Assembly (NCBI RefSeq): GCF_000974445.1
Contig: NZ_BBOJ01000001.1
Coordinates: 682,001-746,000, forward strand
Source: Lentzea aerocolonigenes
GTDB taxonomy: Bacteria > Actinomycetota > Actinomycetes > Mycobacteriales > Pseudonocardiaceae
Length of the DNA stretch: 64,000 bases
Direction of reading: 5' to 3'
Part shown: positions 60,508 to 64,000 of the stretch, in pieces
Numbering within the stretch: position 1 is the stretch's first letter
How the letters are laid out: each line of letters starts with the position of its first letter
Notes under the pieces: model-generated
Databases searched by the model: none
Told to the model about the DNA's origin: nothing
What the model saw: only the letters and a program-made list of their open reading frames with translations
Made by a program: the position numbers and the translations under genes

Positions 60508-61241
60508 GCATGGCTTCCATGACCCGAGAGCTGTCGGAACGGGATCGGCTCGTTGTCGAGTACGTCGGTCGCTTCCGTCAGCTCACCGCCGGGCAACTTC
60601 GTACGTTCGTCTTCGGGGAGCTGGCCTCGCAAACACCGTGTGATCGCACCCTGAAGCGCTTGGTGGATGGTAAGTACTTGATGCGGCTGCATCGGCTCGT
60701 TGGTGGCACACAGGGTGGTTCGGCGCAGTACGTGTACCAGCTCGGCCGCCAAGGTTGGCGGCTTCTGGGACGAGCCGGCGAGTACTGGGCGCCCCGAGCG
60801 GTGAACCTGCACGCCCTCGCGATCGCCGATTGCATGGTGAAGCTGAAGACCGCCGAGCGGCAAGAAGTCTTCAAGGTCGTCTCGTTCACCACCGAGCCGG
60901 CGTGCCACGTGGCGGTGGGCGGTCTTCTGCTGACGCCGGACGCGTTCGTCGAGCTCAAGCTCAGCGACAGTAGCGAGCGCTTGATCTCGTGGCTTGAGGT
61001 CGACCGCGGCACCGAACACCTCAGCACCATCCAAGAGAAGTGCGAGCGGTACTGGAAGGCGTCGATCTCCGGTCAGTGGGATGGCAACTTCCCGTTCGTG
61101 CTGTTCGTCGTGCCTGATGAGCAGCGGAAACACGCCATTGAAAGGATTTTTCGGGCCGGGCCCATAGGTGCGAGAGAGCTCTTCAGCGCATGTCCAATGG
61201 CACGGTTCCCGCCGGTTGCCACCTCAAGAACGCCTCATTGA
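60504..61241 (+). CDS. Replication-relaxation (Replic_Relax) family protein
   Basis: 245 residues from ATG 60504. N-terminal winged helix LSERDRLVVEYVGRFRQLTAGQLRTFVFG and LVDGKYLMRL..., GGSAQYVYQLGRQGWRLL, then a nuclease-like middle and end (LISWLEVDRGTEHLSTIQEKCERYW). The family is linked with plasmid replication and mobilisation in actinobacteria; it may act in relaxosome formation. Coupled to the gene before it. Confidence 0.75.
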   Translation: MSMASMTRELSERDRLVVEYVGRFRQLTAGQLRTFVFGELASQTPCDRTLKRLVDGKYLMRLHRLVGGTQGGSAQYVYQLGRQGWRLLGRAGEYWAPRAVNLHALAIADCMVKLKTAERQEVFKVVSFTTEPACHVAVGGLLLTPDAFVELKLSDSSERLISWLEVDRGTEHLSTIQEKCERYWKASISGQWDGNFPFVLFVVPDEQRKHAIERIFRAGPIGARELFSACPMARFPPVATSRTPH

Positions 61242-61275
61242 AGTAACGCGGCAACCGGCATAGTCGATAAGTGAG

Positions 61276-63786
61276 ATGAACTCAAGAGGCGAACGTGCAT
61301 TGGTCGGCCAACCTGAGTCTGGAGGCATCGAATTGGCCAATCGAATCCCCTTCTACGAGGCACCGGCCAACCCGAGGATCCCTCTCGCGAAGAAAGTCTC
61401 TGTTCACCTAATAGAAGTAGTGAACTTCCTTCGGTTCGTCGTTGAGCGCGATGATCTGCAAGTCGCTAGCTACCTGGGCCAGATGACGCAAGACCCCTTC
61501 TTTCTCGTGGCAGCTACGGGACTTGGGAAGACCGTCGCTGTGCCTGTGCATGAACTCATTCGCCAAGCGCAGCACACAGGTAACCTTAGCGTTTCTGAGC
61601 CTCGTGTTTGGGTCGTGGAGCCGCGGATTCCGATTGCAACAAGTCAGGCATCCTTCATGAATGGCCTCTGGAAGGATTACCTGAGCGCGAAGAGGCGTAA
61701 GTTGCCACCACTCTTCGGTGTAATCACCTCTTCCTCGGGGAACGTAAACCGTGATGCGCCAATAAAGTTCGTCACGACTGGAATCTTCGGGCAACTTGCC
61801 AAGAACGGCGAGCTTCATCCAGACCGTGATCGCGTCCTGATCGATGAGGCACATGTCACGATTGAGCAGAACTCGGAAGTGGAGCTCGGCATAGCCCTCG
61901 CTCGGAAGGCTGGTGTCACCGTCGACTATATGTCCGCGACGGTGGATACCTCCAACCTTGAAGAGGCTCTTGGAGTAACCAACGTCATCAGGGCCGATAA
62001 AGCTCGGTATCCCATTTGGAAGCACAACCTCCTGCTGCCGCTGTCAGACGTTCTCGCTGATCTCTTAAGATCGACTCTGGTCAATCCTGATCCAGCGAGC
62101 TCGTACTATCCGCAGTGGGAATTTGCGCAGCACGCCGACGTGCAGAAGGCAGTGTTAGAGGCTGGCCGAGCTCACGGGATGCTGATTGTCGTCAACTCCT
62201 TCGCTGGCGATCAAAGTGATACGGAACGGTTAGCTGCACTGATTCGGCGGCACCATCCATCGCTGGCCGTACTGCAACTGGCGAGTGAGGTGATTCGAGA
62301 TACCCGTCGAGAGCGCGCCTTCTACGCGCAACTGCAGGAGATCGAGCAGCGGAAGCGGAACTACGTGATCCTTGCAACCAGCGTCGTAGAGATGGGCGTG
62401 ACCTTCTCCTCACTTGACTACGTCGTAACGATGGACTCTGGCTATGACCAGGAGACAGTCGGCGACGTCACGTTTCCGGTAATTGCCCCTCTCGGCGTCA
62501 ACTCTCTGCTGCAGCGGATGGGTCGAGTTGGACGGCGTCGCCCCGGCATCGCATATATCAGCCGCGAAGTTGGCGCCGACTATGCCGACCTCGAGGACAA
62601 CGAACTAAACCGCGGCGGTCTCAAGTATGAGCCGATCCGGTTCCCGCTGGTTAATTCCACCCTCATGCCGCTGGCCTACTATCTTTGCAAGGTTGGCTGC
62701 GTAGATATCCGCCGTGCCGTTGCGGATCTTGCACTCCCATCGCGATTGCACGAAAATGAAGATCGTATGGAGTATCTGCAAGAACAGTTTGACGAGCTTG
62801 AGCAACTTGGGCTCGCTACAAATGGCTCGCTCACGCCTATTGGTGAGCGCATGGAGCAGTGGATCGGTCAGGCGGATCTTGCATACGCTGTTCAGTTGCA
62901 GCGGCGCCTTGATGAAGATGCGTCGCTACCAGAAGTGCTGTTTTGGACGGTCGCAACAGCACTTAGTACAACCTCTTTGGTGACGCTCCGTGCTCGGTAC
63001 GACTACTTCGTTGACTACGGCAACGTCCACTCCGAATTGCCGCATGCTGTGGAGTTGTTTCAAGGTTTCCCTCACGAGGACTTAGCTGCGTTTAACGCGA
63101 TCTGTTGGCTAGGCGAGATCGCGCCTTGGCTCTTGTGGCCTACGAGCGGTGAATCACGTCCTGTGGAGGAAGAAGACATATTCGAGCTCACCAAGTTCTG
63201 CAACGTGAACGGTCTTGATGCGAGGAAGGTACGGCAAGCGGCAAAGGCAATCGCGAACACTTGGAAGCTGCTGGGGCGAATCGATAAGGGCGCTAACCAG
63301 CTCGGCAAACTGTTTGTAGGTGAAGCACCTCAAGAGCTGGCGCATCTCTCGTGGCGCGCCATCAGGGCACAGATTCCGCAAGCGCGCATTGTCGAGGAAC
63401 TAGCTGATTTGCCCGGCCAATCAGCTATTGAACTGTCGTACAACGATGCGCTTGGGGCCTTCGACTGGCGAGACATCCGGCATGGCCATGAGGGACTGGT
63501 TTCACAAGACGACACGCCTATCCAGCTTGTGGATGGTGCCAGGTTGCAGGCTCGTGTCACTCCGAGCCGGGAGTCAAAGGGGGGCGATACCACCTGGCGG
63601 TTTGCGCACATTGGGATCCGACACGGACGGAATACACCAGTACAGCCGAAAGCGCCTCAAGCTCCGGTGTGGGCGGCGCATGAATCAACTCAAGATCCAT
63701 TTCTGGAGGATTTTCATGCCAACGCCAGCACTTCAACTGATCGTTCTTGGTCAGCGCGCCTTAAGCGCTGGCTCTCCGGCAACTAG
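61276..63786 (+). CDS. DExH-box helicase
   Basis: 836 residues from ATG 61276. Motif I AATGLGKTVA (about 78-87), motif II LIDEAHV (about 190), motif III YMSATVD, motif V/VI VEMGVTFSS and QRMGRVGRRRPG (about 418). The C-terminal 400 residues are not assigned. An SF2 enzyme that could work in element replication, transfer or defence. Codon use is clearly less GC-rich than the backbone. No signal links it to a known defence system. Confidence 0.82.
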   Translation: MNSRGERALVGQPESGGIELANRIPFYEAPANPRIPLAKKVSVHLIEVVNFLRFVVERDDLQVASYLGQMTQDPFFLVAATGLGKTVAVPVHELIRQAQHTGNLSVSEPRVWVVEPRIPIATSQASFMNGLWKDYLSAKRRKLPPLFGVITSSSGNVNRDAPIKFVTTGIFGQLAKNGELHPDRDRVLIDEAHVTIEQNSEVELGIALARKAGVTVDYMSATVDTSNLEEALGVTNVIRADKARYPIWKHNLLLPLSDVLADLLRSTLVNPDPASSYYPQWEFAQHADVQKAVLEAGRAHGMLIVVNSFAGDQSDTERLAALIRRHHPSLAVLQLASEVIRDTRRERAFYAQLQEIEQRKRNYVILATSVVEMGVTFSSLDYVVTMDSGYDQETVGDVTFPVIAPLGVNSLLQRMGRVGRRRPGIAYISREVGADYADLEDNELNRGGLKYEPIRFPLVNSTLMPLAYYLCKVGCVDIRRAVADLALPSRLHENEDRMEYLQEQFDELEQLGLATNGSLTPIGERMEQWIGQADLAYAVQLQRRLDEDASLPEVLFWTVATALSTTSLVTLRARYDYFVDYGNVHSELPHAVELFQGFPHEDLAAFNAICWLGEIAPWLLWPTSGESRPVEEEDIFELTKFCNVNGLDARKVRQAAKAIANTWKLLGRIDKGANQLGKLFVGEAPQELAHLSWRAIRAQIPQARIVEELADLPGQSAIELSYNDALGAFDWRDIRHGHEGLVSQDDTPIQLVDGARLQARVTPSRESKGGDTTWRFAHIGIRHGRNTPVQPKAPQAPVWAAHESTQDPFLEDFHANASTSTDRSWSARLKRWLSGN

Positions 63787-63827
63787 AAAGAATCTCAGTA
63801 TCGAGTCGATCGGAGTGTGATCCACGA

Positions 63828-64000
63828 GTGGCGGAACATCCGTATGAGTGTCAGTGTCTTGGACACTCCGAAGGAAGCACGACTTTTCTCGGCGCACCAC
63901 CTGAGTGGTACGAATCTAGGGGTATGAGCACGCCGCGGAACTGCCCGGACTGTCGCGAGTGGATCAAGTCGCAGAAAGACGAGAGGCTGAGTTGTCGGAA
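63828..64000 (+). CDS. Cys-rich, probably zinc-binding protein, cut by the right edge
   Basis: From GTG 63828 a frame stays open to the edge: VAEHPYECQCLGHSEGSTTF then LGAPPEWYESRGMSTPRNCPDC and RLSC. The C-X-C, C-X2-C and single Cys spacing suggests zinc ribbons. The start could be the internal ATG at 63925. Function unknown. Confidence 0.5.
   Translation, partial: MAEHPYECQCLGHSEGSTTFLGAPPEWYESRGMSTPRNCPDCREWIKSQKDERLSCR

Overview
This is GC-rich actinobacterial DNA, most like the Pseudonocardiaceae (Lentzea/Saccharothrix-type). Evidence: very high third-position GC, many GTG starts, many 4-bp ATGA/GTGA gene overlaps, Lsr2, MarP and TadA-type genes. From memory, the gene order of the left half follows the Mycobacterium tuberculosis stretch Rv3677c to Rv3656c. 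The window divides sharply at about 35.13 kb into a chromosomal backbone (left) and a lower-GC mobile or genomic island (right) that runs off the right edge.

Backbone, 1-35.13 kb. An MBL-fold hydrolase, a NUDIX enzyme, a small membrane protein, a Gfo/Idh oxidoreductase, a stand-alone DnaN-like sliding clamp and an MFS exporter come first. Then the conserved block crp / small membrane protein / nth / thioredoxin-like / CoA-type NUDIX / marP. A divergent TetR-flavin monooxygenase cassette separates marP from a coupled nhaA-holin-like-ephE operon. Next are acs, a Fic-like protein lacking its catalytic His, a kynurenine pair (kynA-like, kynU) with a divergent Lrp regulator, and a peptidoglycan-recycling region (murQ-murR and amiE-namZ-nagZ) interrupted by an AhpD-like/MocR pair. 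A HAD phosphatase lies between two RNA genes: a probable Ms1-like RNA downstream and a 6C RNA on its other side. The block ends with ssd and tadA-tadB-tadC. Between ssd and tadA is an unusual 1-kb stretch of relay-overlapping micro-ORFs and about 43-bp repeats.

Island, 35.13-64 kb. The pilin gene (DUF4244/Flp type) after tadC stops after 14 codons at GTGGAG|TAG, where base composition and gene style also change; this is read as the left junction of an integrated element. Cargo: a PadR operon; a NUDIX / DegT aminotransferase / Gfo-Idh operon beside an XRE-TPR regulator; a secreted NucA/NucB nuclease with an FG-GAP protein on one side and a ComJ (nuclease inhibitor)-like gene on the other; an excisionase-like HTH; an alpha/beta hydrolase; a second NucA/NucB nuclease overlapped by a DUF6461 gene; Lsr2 with a coupled membrane protein; and an EndoU-like protein. 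A run of 29 G lies in the AT-richer part. The right end is a transfer-type module: small membrane proteins, a VirD4/DUF87-like ATPase, a Replic_Relax protein and a DExH helicase. No integrase, relaxase or right junction is visible.

The island's main theme is nuclease/inhibitor pairs plus a transfer module and a xenogeneic silencer. Family names are from motif reading and memory, not database searches.
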